Below the pieces are notes generated by a model. It was not told the origin of the DNA, ran no database searches, and was given only the letters and a program-made list of their open reading frames with translations. The position numbers were made by a program, and so were the translations under genes. A stretch of DNA of 9,642 bases, from positions 1 through 9,642 of the forward strand of contig JAGRKR010000345.1 in NCBI GenBank assembly GCA_020442225.1, read 5' to 3'. The stretch's first letter is position 1; every line of letters starts with the position of its first letter. This stretch comes from Hyphomicrobiaceae bacterium (GTDB taxonomy: Bacteria; Pseudomonadota; Alphaproteobacteria; Rhizobiales; Hyphomicrobiaceae). Of this stretch, positions 1-6,798 are shown one piece after another.

Positions 1-1155
1 ATCGAGACGGCGCGCAAGCACATCACCGACTACGGATTGCGCTTTTTCGACATCGGCGATCGCCGGCAGGGCATCGCGCATGTCGTGGCCCCGGAGGCCG
101 GCATCATCCTGCCGGGCATGACGCTCGTGTGCGGCGACAGCCACACCTGCGGCAATGGCGGCGTCGGCGCTCTCGCCTGGGGCATCGGCAATTCCGAGGC
201 TGAGCACGTCCTGGCGACGCAGACGTTGCCGCAATCCAGACCGCGGACGATGCGGGTGACCTTCGACGGCGGCCTGGGCAAGGGCGTCTACGCCAAGGAC
301 ATGATCCTCGCCCTCATCGGCAAGGAAGGCGCCAACGGCGGCATCGGCTACGCCATGGAGCTCGCCGGCAGCGCCATCCGCTCGCTTCCCGTAGAGGGCC
401 GGCTGACCTTCTGCAGCATGGCCATCGAGTTCTCCGCACGCACGGGCTTCGTGCCACCCGACGATACGACGTTCGAGTATCTCGCCGGTCGCGAGTTCGC
501 GCCCAAGGGCGCTGCCTGGGACGCTGCGGTACGGTACTGGCGCGGCCTGCTGAGCGAGGACGGCGCGCACTACGACAAGGAGGTGCACATCGATGCGTCC
601 GCTCTGCGCCCCCACGTCACCTGGGGCACCAGCCCGGAGCATGTGCTGGGCATCGAAGGGCGCGTCCCCGATCCGGCGGCAGCGCCGAACGCCGAGGTGC
701 GCCGGCAGCACGAGAAGGCGCTCTCCTACATCCGCCTCACGCCCGGCGAGCCGATCGCCGGCGTGCCCGTCGAGGCCGCCTTCATCGGCTCGTGCACCAA
801 CGGGCGGCTCTCGGACCTGCGGGTGGCGGCCGGCATCCTGAAGGGACGCAAGGTCGCCGAAGGCGTGCAAGCCGTCTGCATTCCGGGCTCGGCCAGCGTC
901 AAGCGGGAGGCCGAGGCGGAAGGCCTCGACAAGATCTTCAAGGCCGCAGGCTTCGAATGGCACGAGTCGGGCTGCGGACTATGCGCCGACATGGGCAACA
1001 AGCGGTTCGCCGACCAGCGGGTGATCAGCACCTCGAACCGGAATTTCGAGGGGCGCCAGGGTCCGCAGACACGCACCCATCTGGCGAGCCCGGCGACCGT
1101 CGCGGCATCCGCCGTGACAGGACGCATCACCGACCCGCGCCCGATGCTCGGTTGA
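1..1155 (+). CDS. leuC: 3-isopropylmalate dehydratase large subunit-type (LeuC paralogue), 5' truncated by window edge
   Basis: This is the large [4Fe-4S] subunit of an aconitase-superfamily hydro-lyase; in leucine synthesis it isomerises 2- to 3-isopropylmalate together with LeuD. The frame is open from base 1. Compared with E. coli LeuC (about 466 residues) roughly the first 85 residues are missing, so the TTG at 37 is not the start. Visible motifs are GDSHT (133-147), IGSCTNGR with a cluster Cys at 793-795, GCGLC with cluster Cys at 973-975 and 982-984, and STSNRNFEGRQG near 1030-1065. All three cluster cysteines are present. The usual LeuC string after GDSHT (ATHGAFG) reads CGNGGVG, and GCSMCLAMN reads GCGLCADMG. 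These changes, and the lyase gene downstream, suggest a paralogue acting on another hydroxyacid. leuD follows after 10 bases. The family is certain; the substrate is not. Confidence 0.93.
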   Translation: METARKHITDYGLRFFDIGDRRQGIAHVVAPEAGIILPGMTLVCGDSHTCGNGGVGALAWGIGNSEAEHVLATQTLPQSRPRTMRVTFDGGLGKGVYAKDMILALIGKEGANGGIGYAMELAGSAIRSLPVEGRLTFCSMAIEFSARTGFVPPDDTTFEYLAGREFAPKGAAWDAAVRYWRGLLSEDGAHYDKEVHIDASALRPHVTWGTSPEHVLGIEGRVPDPAAAPNAEVRRQHEKALSYIRLTPGEPIAGVPVEAAFIGSCTNGRLSDLRVAAGILKGRKVAEGVQAVCIPGSASVKREAEAEGLDKIFKAAGFEWHESGCGLCADMGNKRFADQRVISTSNRNFEGRQGPQTRTHLASPATVAASAVTGRITDPRPMLG

Positions 1156-1165
1156 GGAGACAACC

Positions 1166-1804
1166 ATGGAAAGCCTGAAGAGCGTGACCGGCGTCGCCGT
1201 TGCGATGCTGCGCGACAACATCGATACCGACCAGATCATCCCGGTTCCCGAGATGACCCGCTCGACCGAGGAAACGCACGAGCGATGGGGCGCCGGCCTG
1301 TTCGCCTACTGGCGCTACATCAAGGACCGCGAGCCCAATCCCGACTTCATCCTCAACAAGGAGCCATGGAACCGCGCCACCATCCTGCTCGGCGGCGCCA
1401 ACTTCGGCTGCGGCTCCTCGCGCGAGCCGGCGCCCAAGGCCCTGCGCGGCTTCGGCTTCCGCGCCATCGTCGCGCCGAGCTATTCCGGCATCTTCTTCAA
1501 CAACTGCTTCCGCAACGGCATCGTCCCCGTCGAGCTGCCGATGGCGACGGTCGAGCTGATCGCCAGCCAGGTCGAGGCTTCGGGCGGCGCCGGGCTCGTG
1601 ACCGTCGACCTCGAAAAGCAGGAGGTGAAGGCCCCTGGCGGCGAGGCGTTCCCCTTCAAGACACCGCCGGCACTCCGCGCCATGCTGCTGAGCGGCCTCG
1701 ACGAGATCGACCAGACGCTCCTGCGCAAGGCCGAGATCACGGACTTCCAGTCGAAGGACCGGAGCAAGCGGCCTTGGGTGTATGCGCCGGGGCTGGAAAG
1801 CTGA
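1166..1804 (+). CDS. leuD: 3-isopropylmalate dehydratase small subunit-type (LeuD paralogue)
   Basis: Small swivel subunit that completes the active site of the LeuC-type hydro-lyase. The product has 212 residues, close to the roughly 200 usual for proteobacterial LeuD. The ATG at 1166 has AGGAG at 1155-1159, six bases upstream and overlapping the leuC stop, so the two are co-translated. The N-terminal DNIDTDQIIP motif, PNPDFILN, NFGCGSSRE and APSYSGIFFNNCFRNG all match LeuD. In the conserved SSREHAP stretch the His is Pro (residue 88, codon 1427-1429), giving SSREPAPKAL. The segment after DQIIP, which lies near the substrate in this family, is also unlike E. coli LeuD (PVPEMTRSTEETHERWGAG). 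The subunit is therefore probably tuned to a substrate other than isopropylmalate. Alternatives include citramalate/mesaconate or another alkylmalate; the sequence alone cannot decide. Confidence 0.93.
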   Translation: MESLKSVTGVAVAMLRDNIDTDQIIPVPEMTRSTEETHERWGAGLFAYWRYIKDREPNPDFILNKEPWNRATILLGGANFGCGSSREPAPKALRGFGFRAIVAPSYSGIFFNNCFRNGIVPVELPMATVELIASQVEASGGAGLVTVDLEKQEVKAPGGEAFPFKTPPALRAMLLSGLDEIDQTLLRKAEITDFQSKDRSKRPWVYAPGLES

Positions 1805-1862
1805 AACACGCCGCGTTCGACAGGCGCCGACGGCGCCGGCCGCACGCATCAGGAGAGCAGAC

Positions 1863-2720
1863 ATGAGCCACGACCGACCTGTGCGTCCAAGGCGCAGCTT
1901 TATTTTTTCGCCGGGCCTCAGACCGGAGATGTTTCCCAAGGCGCTTTCCTCCGGAGCCGACATCGTCTGCGTCGAGCTCGAGGACGGCATCGCGCCAAAG
2001 GACAAGGACACCGCACGAGCCCGCGCGCTCGCCCTCTTCGAGACGCCGCAGGCCGACGATGGCGTCGAGCGGATCGTGCGCATCAACTGCCTGCGCGACC
2101 CCTTCGGGCTGGCCGACGTGCACGCGGTGCTGAAGACCGCGACGCCGCCCCCCGCACTGATGCTGCCCAAGGTGCGCACGCCCGACGAGGTCAAGTGGCT
2201 CGACGACCTGCTGACCGAGCGAGGCCACCCGACGCGGCTGCACGTCATCATCGAGACCAACGCCGGCCTCGAGGCCGTGCATGACATCGCACGCTCCAGC
2301 CCGCGCATCGACGCCCTGTTCTTCGGTGGCGTCGACATGGCCGCCGAGCTGCGCTGCCGCAACGCTTTCGAGCCCCTGCTCTACGCCCGCTCGCGCGTGG
2401 TCCACGCCGCCGCAGGCGCCGGTCTCGACGTGATCGACGTGCCCTACCTCGACCTCGAGGACCCCGCCGGCATGCGGCGCGAGGCCGAACTGGTCCGCGA
2501 TCTCGGCTTCAGCGGCAAGGGCTCGATCCACCCGAAGCAGATCCCGATCCTCAACGAGGTCTTCACGCCGAGCGAAAAGCAGATCGCGCACGCGCGGCGC
2601 ATCATCAAGGCGTTCGCCGAGGCTGACACCGGGCTCGTCGTCATCGACGGCAAGCTGATCGAGAAGCCGGTGCTGCGCGATATGCATCGCATCCTCGCCA
2701 TCGCCGAGCGGATCGGCTGA
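1863..2720 (+). CDS. HpcH/HpaI aldolase / citrate lyase beta (CitE-like) family CoA-ester lyase
   Basis: A 285-residue TIM-barrel protein of the family holding citrate lyase beta, malyl-CoA and citramalyl-CoA lyases, which cleave or form 3-hydroxyacyl-CoA esters with Mg2+. The frame opens at 1782, but the ATG at 1863 has AGGAG just upstream (near 1851) and places RRSFIFSPG at residues 10-18, where these proteins normally begin. Visible motifs are VELEDG (37-42), the RIN arginine R73, the IET glutamate E131 and the GGVDM aspartate D158. E131 and D158 match the Mg2+ ligands and R73 the substrate arginine of CitE-like enzymes. GKGSIHPKQI near the C-terminus matches the family's CoA-side region. 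No citrate lyase alpha or gamma gene is nearby, so it is probably a stand-alone lyase or thioesterase. It follows leuD by 58 bases and likely shares the transcript, suggesting the hydratase product (or its CoA ester) is cleaved to acetyl-CoA or pyruvate-type units. The exact substrate is unknown. Confidence 0.88.
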   Translation: MSHDRPVRPRRSFIFSPGLRPEMFPKALSSGADIVCVELEDGIAPKDKDTARARALALFETPQADDGVERIVRINCLRDPFGLADVHAVLKTATPPPALMLPKVRTPDEVKWLDDLLTERGHPTRLHVIIETNAGLEAVHDIARSSPRIDALFFGGVDMAAELRCRNAFEPLLYARSRVVHAAAGAGLDVIDVPYLDLEDPAGMRREAELVRDLGFSGKGSIHPKQIPILNEVFTPSEKQIAHARRIIKAFAEADTGLVVIDGKLIEKPVLRDMHRILAIAERIG

Positions 2721-2736
2721 CGAAGCGTCGATCCGC
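2708..2736. terminator. Stem-loop across the citE-like stop codon in a convergent junction
   Basis: GCGGATCG (2708-2715) and CGATCCGC (2729-2736) form a perfect 8-bp stem, extendable by a G-U and a C-G pair. The loop contains the TGA of the citE-like gene. It sits between two convergent genes and could end transcription from either side. No T-tract follows, so an intrinsic terminator is plausible but not secure. Confidence 0.4.
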
Positions 2737-2762
2737 CCGCTCCGACAGGCCACGACCGCCGG

Positions 2763-3440
2763 TCACGGCCCCGCCCACGAGCCGAGCACGGCCAGCACGC
2801 CCACGAGCAGCAAGCTCGCGGCCCACACGACGTCGAGATTGAACCAGCTGCGGGAAATGAACTGCGGTCCGAGCCAACGATGGACCGCCAGCGCGAGCAG
2901 CCCACCGGATGCGATCATGGCCATGGCGTGAACGGCCGACACGACGACCGCTGTCGTCAACGTGCCGGCCATCAGGGTCATTGCCGCGCGATGGCCGGCG
3001 TCGAGCTCTTCTGCCTTGCAGAGCCCGAGGTAGATCGGCACGAGCATCAGCCCCGCGCCGTGTGCCATCGCCACGGCGAACGACCAGAACGTCAGTTGCG
3101 TCGGCCGGATGCGGGCGAGAAATCGCGGGTGACGCCGGTTGATCAGAAGGTACGCACCGACGGCGATCACCAGGAGACCCGCACCGAGCCTGATCTCATG
3201 CTGCCAATCCACCAGCGTGGCCATCAAGGCGAACGGCAGCAGGATCCCGGCCATGGCGAGGAAATGACCGAGCGCCAGCGGACCCAGCGCGATCAGAAGA
3301 TCGCGCTGGCCGCGCCCCAGCAGCCCGGCGGACACGGCCAGCGGCCAGCCCATCCCGGGGTTGACGCCGTGATAGACGCCCGATCCGATGACCGCCAGCC
3401 ACAGGCCGGTTGCCGTCCAGGTCTCCGCAGCCAAGGTCAC
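2763..3440 (-). CDS. Six-helix integral membrane protein with intramembrane histidines, coupled to SBP56 gene
   Basis: I do not recognise the family with certainty. The start is a GTG (3440-3438) overlapping the upstream SBP56 stop as GTGA, a classic sign of translational coupling; the frame runs on upstream only in the shadow of SBP56. The 225-residue product has about six hydrophobic segments (roughly 9-24, 48-76, 83-100, 117-140, 155-186, 203-221). Four of them each carry a histidine: H24 in YHGVNPGMGW, H59 in LGHFLAMAG, H127 in AHGAGLM and H171 in VHAMAM. HG recurs in helices 1 and 4, hinting at a duplicated three-helix unit. Such layouts occur in metal and small-solute transporters (TauE/SafE, NicO/RcnA), but none of their exact motifs is present. 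Bacterial methanethiol oxidases need copper, so a role in metal supply or in export of a sulfur product is a reasonable guess only. Confidence 0.75.
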   Translation of the reverse strand: MTLAAETWTATGLWLAVIGSGVYHGVNPGMGWPLAVSAGLLGRGQRDLLIALGPLALGHFLAMAGILLPFALMATLVDWQHEIRLGAGLLVIAVGAYLLINRRHPRFLARIRPTQLTFWSFAVAMAHGAGLMLVPIYLGLCKAEELDAGHRAAMTLMAGTLTTAVVVSAVHAMAMIASGGLLALAVHRWLGPQFISRSWFNLDVVWAASLLLVGVLAVLGSWAGP

Positions 3441-4837
3441 ACGTTCGGATAGCAGAACGAGTCGGTCGAGCAATCCCCACCCTCGAGGCGGATCTGGTGT
3501 GAGCGATAGCCCTTGGGGAATTCGACGTAGAACTCCGGATCGAGGCTCAGCCCGCCGGTCTCGCCGACGTCGGCCTTGACCATCGCCGCTCCGCGCTCGC
3601 CAGGATAGAACTGGTCGTCCCAGGTGGAATACAGCGAGTTGGTCCAGTAGACGCGCTTGCCGTCGCGACTGATCTCGACCATCTGCGGGCCGTAGCCGAA
3701 GGTCTTGCCGCTCGGGTGCTTCGTCTTGCGCACGATGCCGCCGACGTGGACGGAGCCGGCCAGCTTCGGGTTCATCGGGTCGGTGACGTCGTACTGGCGC
3801 ATTTCTCCCGTTCCCCAGCAGGCCACGTAGAGGAAGCGGTCGTCGAGCGAGAGGTCGATGTCCGTCACCAGCGGAGGAACCGCACCGAAGCCCTGCAGCA
3901 ATGGCGGCAGATCCTCCGCCTTGGCGGCCTCGGGCGGGATGGTTGCGGTCTTGCGGGCATGGAACTTGCCGCCCTCCCGCCACCAGGTCCAGATCGATCC
4001 CTCGAGGTTGGTCGTATCGACGACCACGCCGCAGAAGCCGTACTCCTTCGCCGGATCATGGGCAGGACGGACCTCGAGAGCCATCTGGTGGTTCGCACCG
4101 AGATCGACGGTCTGTACGTTCTTGCGATCGCGCAGGTTCCAGAAGTGCAGCCGGTGACCGTACCGGTTGGACAGGAGATCCTCGGGCACGACGCCGTTCT
4201 CGAATTGCGGCGGCAGGGCCCACTCCGAGGAAATCATGTAGTCGCGCGGCAGGTTCCACCAGAAATCGTACTGCTTGTCCTGGCTGCCGCGATCGATCTC
4301 GTAGCGACCGAGGATCTCGAACGTCTCGCAGTCCATGATGAAGATGCCGGGCGGGCCTTTGGTGCCGTCGGGGCCACCGCCGCCGAGTGTGGACACGTAG
4401 ACGCCCTCCGGACCGCAGTGGATCGTGTGAGGACGCGAATAGCCGGTCTTGGCGAAAACCTCCTCCGGCTCGATGATCTTGTGGATCTTGGCCGCCGTCG
4501 GCCCGCCCTTGGTGTCGATGATGTAGATCCGCGAGGAGCGGATGCCCGGGATGATCAGGAACCGCCGCTCCAGGAATGCGTGGCCGGTGAGCGGCGAGAG
4601 CGCCGAGGAACAGGCGTTCCAGCCGAAGTGATGAAACTCGTCGCCCCTGTTGGGCATCATCACCTGATGCACGATCTTGCCGTAGCTCGAAGACTTCGGA
4701 TTGACATCCACGACCGCCAGCCCATCAGGCTGCGAGAAGTCGGGGCACAGCATCAGGGTATAGGCGTAGTTCTCCACCGGGGCCTGCATCGCAAGCTTCG
4801 CCGTCGCGTGAAAGGTCGGGTCGGGCCTCATTGACAT
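3437..4837 (-). CDS. Selenium-binding protein SBP56 family (methanethiol oxidase-type)
   Basis: A 466-residue protein with the full-length hallmarks of SBP56/SELENBP1, a beta-propeller family. Characterised members oxidise methanethiol to formaldehyde, H2S and H2O2 (human SELENBP1 and Hyphomicrobium MtoX), with copper in the bacterial enzyme. Matching stretches are DEFHHFGWNACSSA (C76 aligns with the selenium-binding Cys of SELENBP1), SSRIYIIDT, LHKIIEPEEV, SLDDRFLYVACWGTGEMRQYDVTDP, NSLYSTWDDQFYP and the C-terminal GGDCSTD. The ATG at 4837 has GGAGG at 4850-4846, eight bases upstream; the longer frame to 4927 adds a non-family N-terminus without a good ribosome site. No signal peptide is evident, so the protein is likely cytoplasmic, unlike periplasmic MtoX. 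The C-terminus extends slightly beyond the human end (SFCYPNV). It is co-translated with the membrane protein downstream. The family is secure; the physiological substrate is inferred. Confidence 0.93.
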   Translation of the reverse strand: MSMRPDPTFHATAKLAMQAPVENYAYTLMLCPDFSQPDGLAVVDVNPKSSSYGKIVHQVMMPNRGDEFHHFGWNACSSALSPLTGHAFLERRFLIIPGIRSSRIYIIDTKGGPTAAKIHKIIEPEEVFAKTGYSRPHTIHCGPEGVYVSTLGGGGPDGTKGPPGIFIMDCETFEILGRYEIDRGSQDKQYDFWWNLPRDYMISSEWALPPQFENGVVPEDLLSNRYGHRLHFWNLRDRKNVQTVDLGANHQMALEVRPAHDPAKEYGFCGVVVDTTNLEGSIWTWWREGGKFHARKTATIPPEAAKAEDLPPLLQGFGAVPPLVTDIDLSLDDRFLYVACWGTGEMRQYDVTDPMNPKLAGSVHVGGIVRKTKHPSGKTFGYGPQMVEISRDGKRVYWTNSLYSTWDDQFYPGERGAAMVKADVGETGGLSLDPEFYVEFPKGYRSHQIRLEGGDCSTDSFCYPNV

Positions 4838-5187
4838 TGCAGCTTCCTCCACGATTTGGTGCTCGACGCGCCGGCACCGATTGGGCAGGTTCGGAAGCGG
4901 CAGAGACGCCCGTCCGAGCCTCGCCAAGGCCAGACCTTGTCATATGCAGGGCAGCGGTTCAAATAGTGAAATGGGGCATTCCGGGCCCAGATCAGCTTCA
5001 TGATGCGGAGCTTTCGTGGACGGAGAAGCGGCGCGTCGGCGCCCGGGCCGGGCGCGGCCATCCGGCAATCGACCCGCGCGCAACCCGCTCGTCATCGCCT
5101 CGACGATGGTGCGGAGCCGCCGTTGATGATGACCGCCCACTGCCATAAGTTGGCGATCCGTACGTGCAGTTTTCGGGGCAGTGAGAC
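4838..5187. other. Divergent intergenic region between SBP56 and CYTH-CHAD genes
   Basis: These 350 bases separate two divergent genes and should hold both promoters. The left part (about 4935-4985) is locally AT-richer than the genes. A weak sigma70-like pair for the CHAD gene is TTGATG (5123-5128) and TAAGTT (5146-5151) with 17-bp spacing, a poor match at the -10. No convincing -35/-10 pair was found for SBP56. A 57-codon minus-strand frame lies inside and overlaps the SBP56 start (see findings). No repeat, tRNA or recognised RNA element is visible. Confidence 0.5.
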
Positions 5188-6744
5188 GTGACCACCAACC
5201 GACCTGAGCTCATCGTTGCGATGGAGCAAGGGGCGATGAAGCGCTTGGCAAAGGCCGCCGCGGCCAAGGCCCTTCGCGCCAACCGTCCGCGCAGCCAAAG
5301 TCTCGACGCCGTGTTCTTCGACACCGCCGATGGACGTCTGGCGCAGGCAGGCATTTCGCTGCAGATGTGCAAGGCGCGCGATCACTGGGTGCAGACCCTC
5401 ACGTTCCGGCCGGAGCCGGGCGAGACCGCGGCTCCCCTGGTCGTGACCACACAGAAGACCACCCGGGCCAAGCCTCAAGTCTTGCAGTTGCCAGCCTCCC
5501 CCACGCGCACGCGCCTGCTCTCCGTCGTCTCGAAGAAGGCACTTCGCCCCATCGCGACCATGGCCTTGTCGCGCAGCACACGCCTGCTGCGGGCGAACGG
5601 CGAGGGACGCATCGCGCTGGAGATCGATCGCGGCACCATCAGGAGATCTTCATCGAGTGCACCGGTCGGCGAGGCGAGGCTCAAGCTCATGCACGGCCGC
5701 GCCGCGGGCCTGCTGGCCGTTGCGGAGTCTCTGCTGTCCGCCGAGCCCATAACCATCTTGATACGCAGCGGGCCCGCCGGCAGTCGCGGCCCGACCCTGC
5801 CGGCCTCGGTGAACGACAGCGCGGTTCCGACGCCGCAGGTGAGCCGCGTTCCACGCCTCTCACGCGCGATGACGGGCCTGCAGGCTCTCAGCGCGCTAGG
5901 CCACACGGCGGCGATCCAGATCCTGCACAACTGGGAGGTCGTGCTGCGCTCCGACGATCCAGAGGGCGCACATCAATTGCGTGTGGGCCTCAGACGTCTG
6001 CGCACCGCACTGCATGGCGCCAAGCCTCTGACGCGCGACGAACGCCTGGTCCGGCTCCGCGCCGAGGCGAAGCGCCTCGGGGCCATCGTCGGCGCCCTGC
6101 GCGACGCCGACGTGCTGCTCCAGGAGGTGGTCGCACCGGCATTTGCTGCGGAAGAGAATGGTGCGAGCGACTCGATCCTCCGCGCGCGTCTCACGGATTA
6201 CAGGGAGCACCAGCGGCGCATCGTACGTCGCGAACTCGAGTCCCCGGACTGGAGCTGGCTCAAGCTCAACTGTGCGCTATTCGACTGTGCGATCGACGAC
6301 ATCAGATCGACGCTCGAGGACGAGCGGCAGGAAGGACGCGTCCTTGCGCACGCGCGCCACACCCTCCAGGCGTCCTGGCGCAAGGCCAAGGCGTGGGGCC
6401 GTGACATCGATCACCTGACGATCGACGAGCGTCACGAGATGCGCAAGGCGCTCAAGCATCTGCGCTACTCGATCGAGTTCTACGCATCGCTCTATCCCCG
6501 CAAGGCCACCAGCGAGTTCGTGAAGCGACTGAAGACGCTCCAGGACATCTTCGGCTACCTCAACGATGTCGCGATGAGCGAGCAATTGGCTGGCATTCTT
6601 TCGCAATCCGAAGACGTCGAGCCTCGCTTGCAGGATGCGATACACGCGGTCGGCGCGTGGCATGAAAAGCGGGCCAGCAAGGCCTGGAAGCGCGCCAAGG
6701 CCCGCTGGCGCGATCTCGACGAGACGCCGCGCTTCTGGAAGTGA
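5188..6744 (+). CDS. CYTH-CHAD domain protein with degenerate CYTH domain
   Basis: The product has 518 residues. The N-terminal half (about 1-205) resembles a CYTH/triphosphatase domain: FFDTADGRLAQAGISLQM at 43-60 matches the YFDT..L...G..LR block. However, the opening ExExK metal/phosphate signature is replaced by PELIVAME and most acidic and basic tunnel residues are not evident, so catalysis is doubtful. The C-terminal half (about 225-518) is a good CHAD domain: HQLRVGLRRLRTAL from H262, LGAIVGALRDADVLL, HEMRKALKHLRYSIEFY from H416, and FGYLNDV. CHAD is a helical, histidine- and lysine-rich module that binds inorganic polyphosphate. The GTG at 5188 retains the normal CYTH N-terminus; ATG at 5221 is the alternative, and neither has a strong Shine-Dalgarno. 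It is monocistronic, divergent from SBP56 and convergent with the phosphonate gene. Probable role: polyphosphate-associated protein. Confidence 0.88.
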   Translation: MTTNRPELIVAMEQGAMKRLAKAAAAKALRANRPRSQSLDAVFFDTADGRLAQAGISLQMCKARDHWVQTLTFRPEPGETAAPLVVTTQKTTRAKPQVLQLPASPTRTRLLSVVSKKALRPIATMALSRSTRLLRANGEGRIALEIDRGTIRRSSSSAPVGEARLKLMHGRAAGLLAVAESLLSAEPITILIRSGPAGSRGPTLPASVNDSAVPTPQVSRVPRLSRAMTGLQALSALGHTAAIQILHNWEVVLRSDDPEGAHQLRVGLRRLRTALHGAKPLTRDERLVRLRAEAKRLGAIVGALRDADVLLQEVVAPAFAAEENGASDSILRARLTDYREHQRRIVRRELESPDWSWLKLNCALFDCAIDDIRSTLEDERQEGRVLAHARHTLQASWRKAKAWGRDIDHLTIDERHEMRKALKHLRYSIEFYASLYPRKATSEFVKRLKTLQDIFGYLNDVAMSEQLAGILSQSEDVEPRLQDAIHAVGAWHEKRASKAWKRAKARWRDLDETPRFWK

Positions 6745-6752
6745 CCGGCAGA

Positions 6753-6768
6753 CGACGCGATCGCGTCG
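6753..6768. terminator. Perfect 16-bp palindrome in the CHAD / HD-oxygenase convergent gap
   Basis: CGACGCGATCGCGTCG is self-complementary over all 16 bases and lies nine bases past the CHAD stop in the 54-base gap between convergent genes. It may act as a bidirectional terminator stem or as a protein site. As RNA it would leave almost no loop, and no T-tract follows, so the terminator reading is tentative. Confidence 0.3.
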
Positions 6769-6798
6769 CCGCCCGTCCGCCGGACTCGTGCGCCCCGC

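Noticed and set aside
1127..2362. 411-codon open frame on the minus strand opposite leuD and the citE-like gene
   Set aside because: It is antisense to two genes with clear family motifs, and its translation has no recognisable domain. Long antisense frames are expected in DNA this GC-rich.
3441..3983. N-terminal extension of the membrane protein to a 406-residue product
   Set aside because: The extra 181 residues are an alternate frame of SBP56 with no hydrophobic helices; the GTG overlapping the SBP56 stop is the natural start.
3716..4834. 372-codon plus-strand frame opposite the SBP56 gene
   Set aside because: Fully antisense to a well-supported SBP56 gene; composition is that of a mirrored coding strand, with no motif.
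3437..4837. Possible selenoprotein (in-frame UGA) because of the selenium-binding name
   Set aside because: The frame has no internal TGA; the selenium-site position is an ordinary Cys codon (C76).
5367..6404. 345-codon plus-strand frame inside the CHAD gene
   Set aside because: Out-of-frame shadow; Arg/Gly/Pro/His-rich translation typical of shifted high-GC coding sequence.
6757..6764. GCGATCGC inside the palindrome, resembling the cyanobacterial HIP1 repeat
   Set aside because: Single occurrence as part of a longer palindrome; gene content does not suggest a cyanobacterium.
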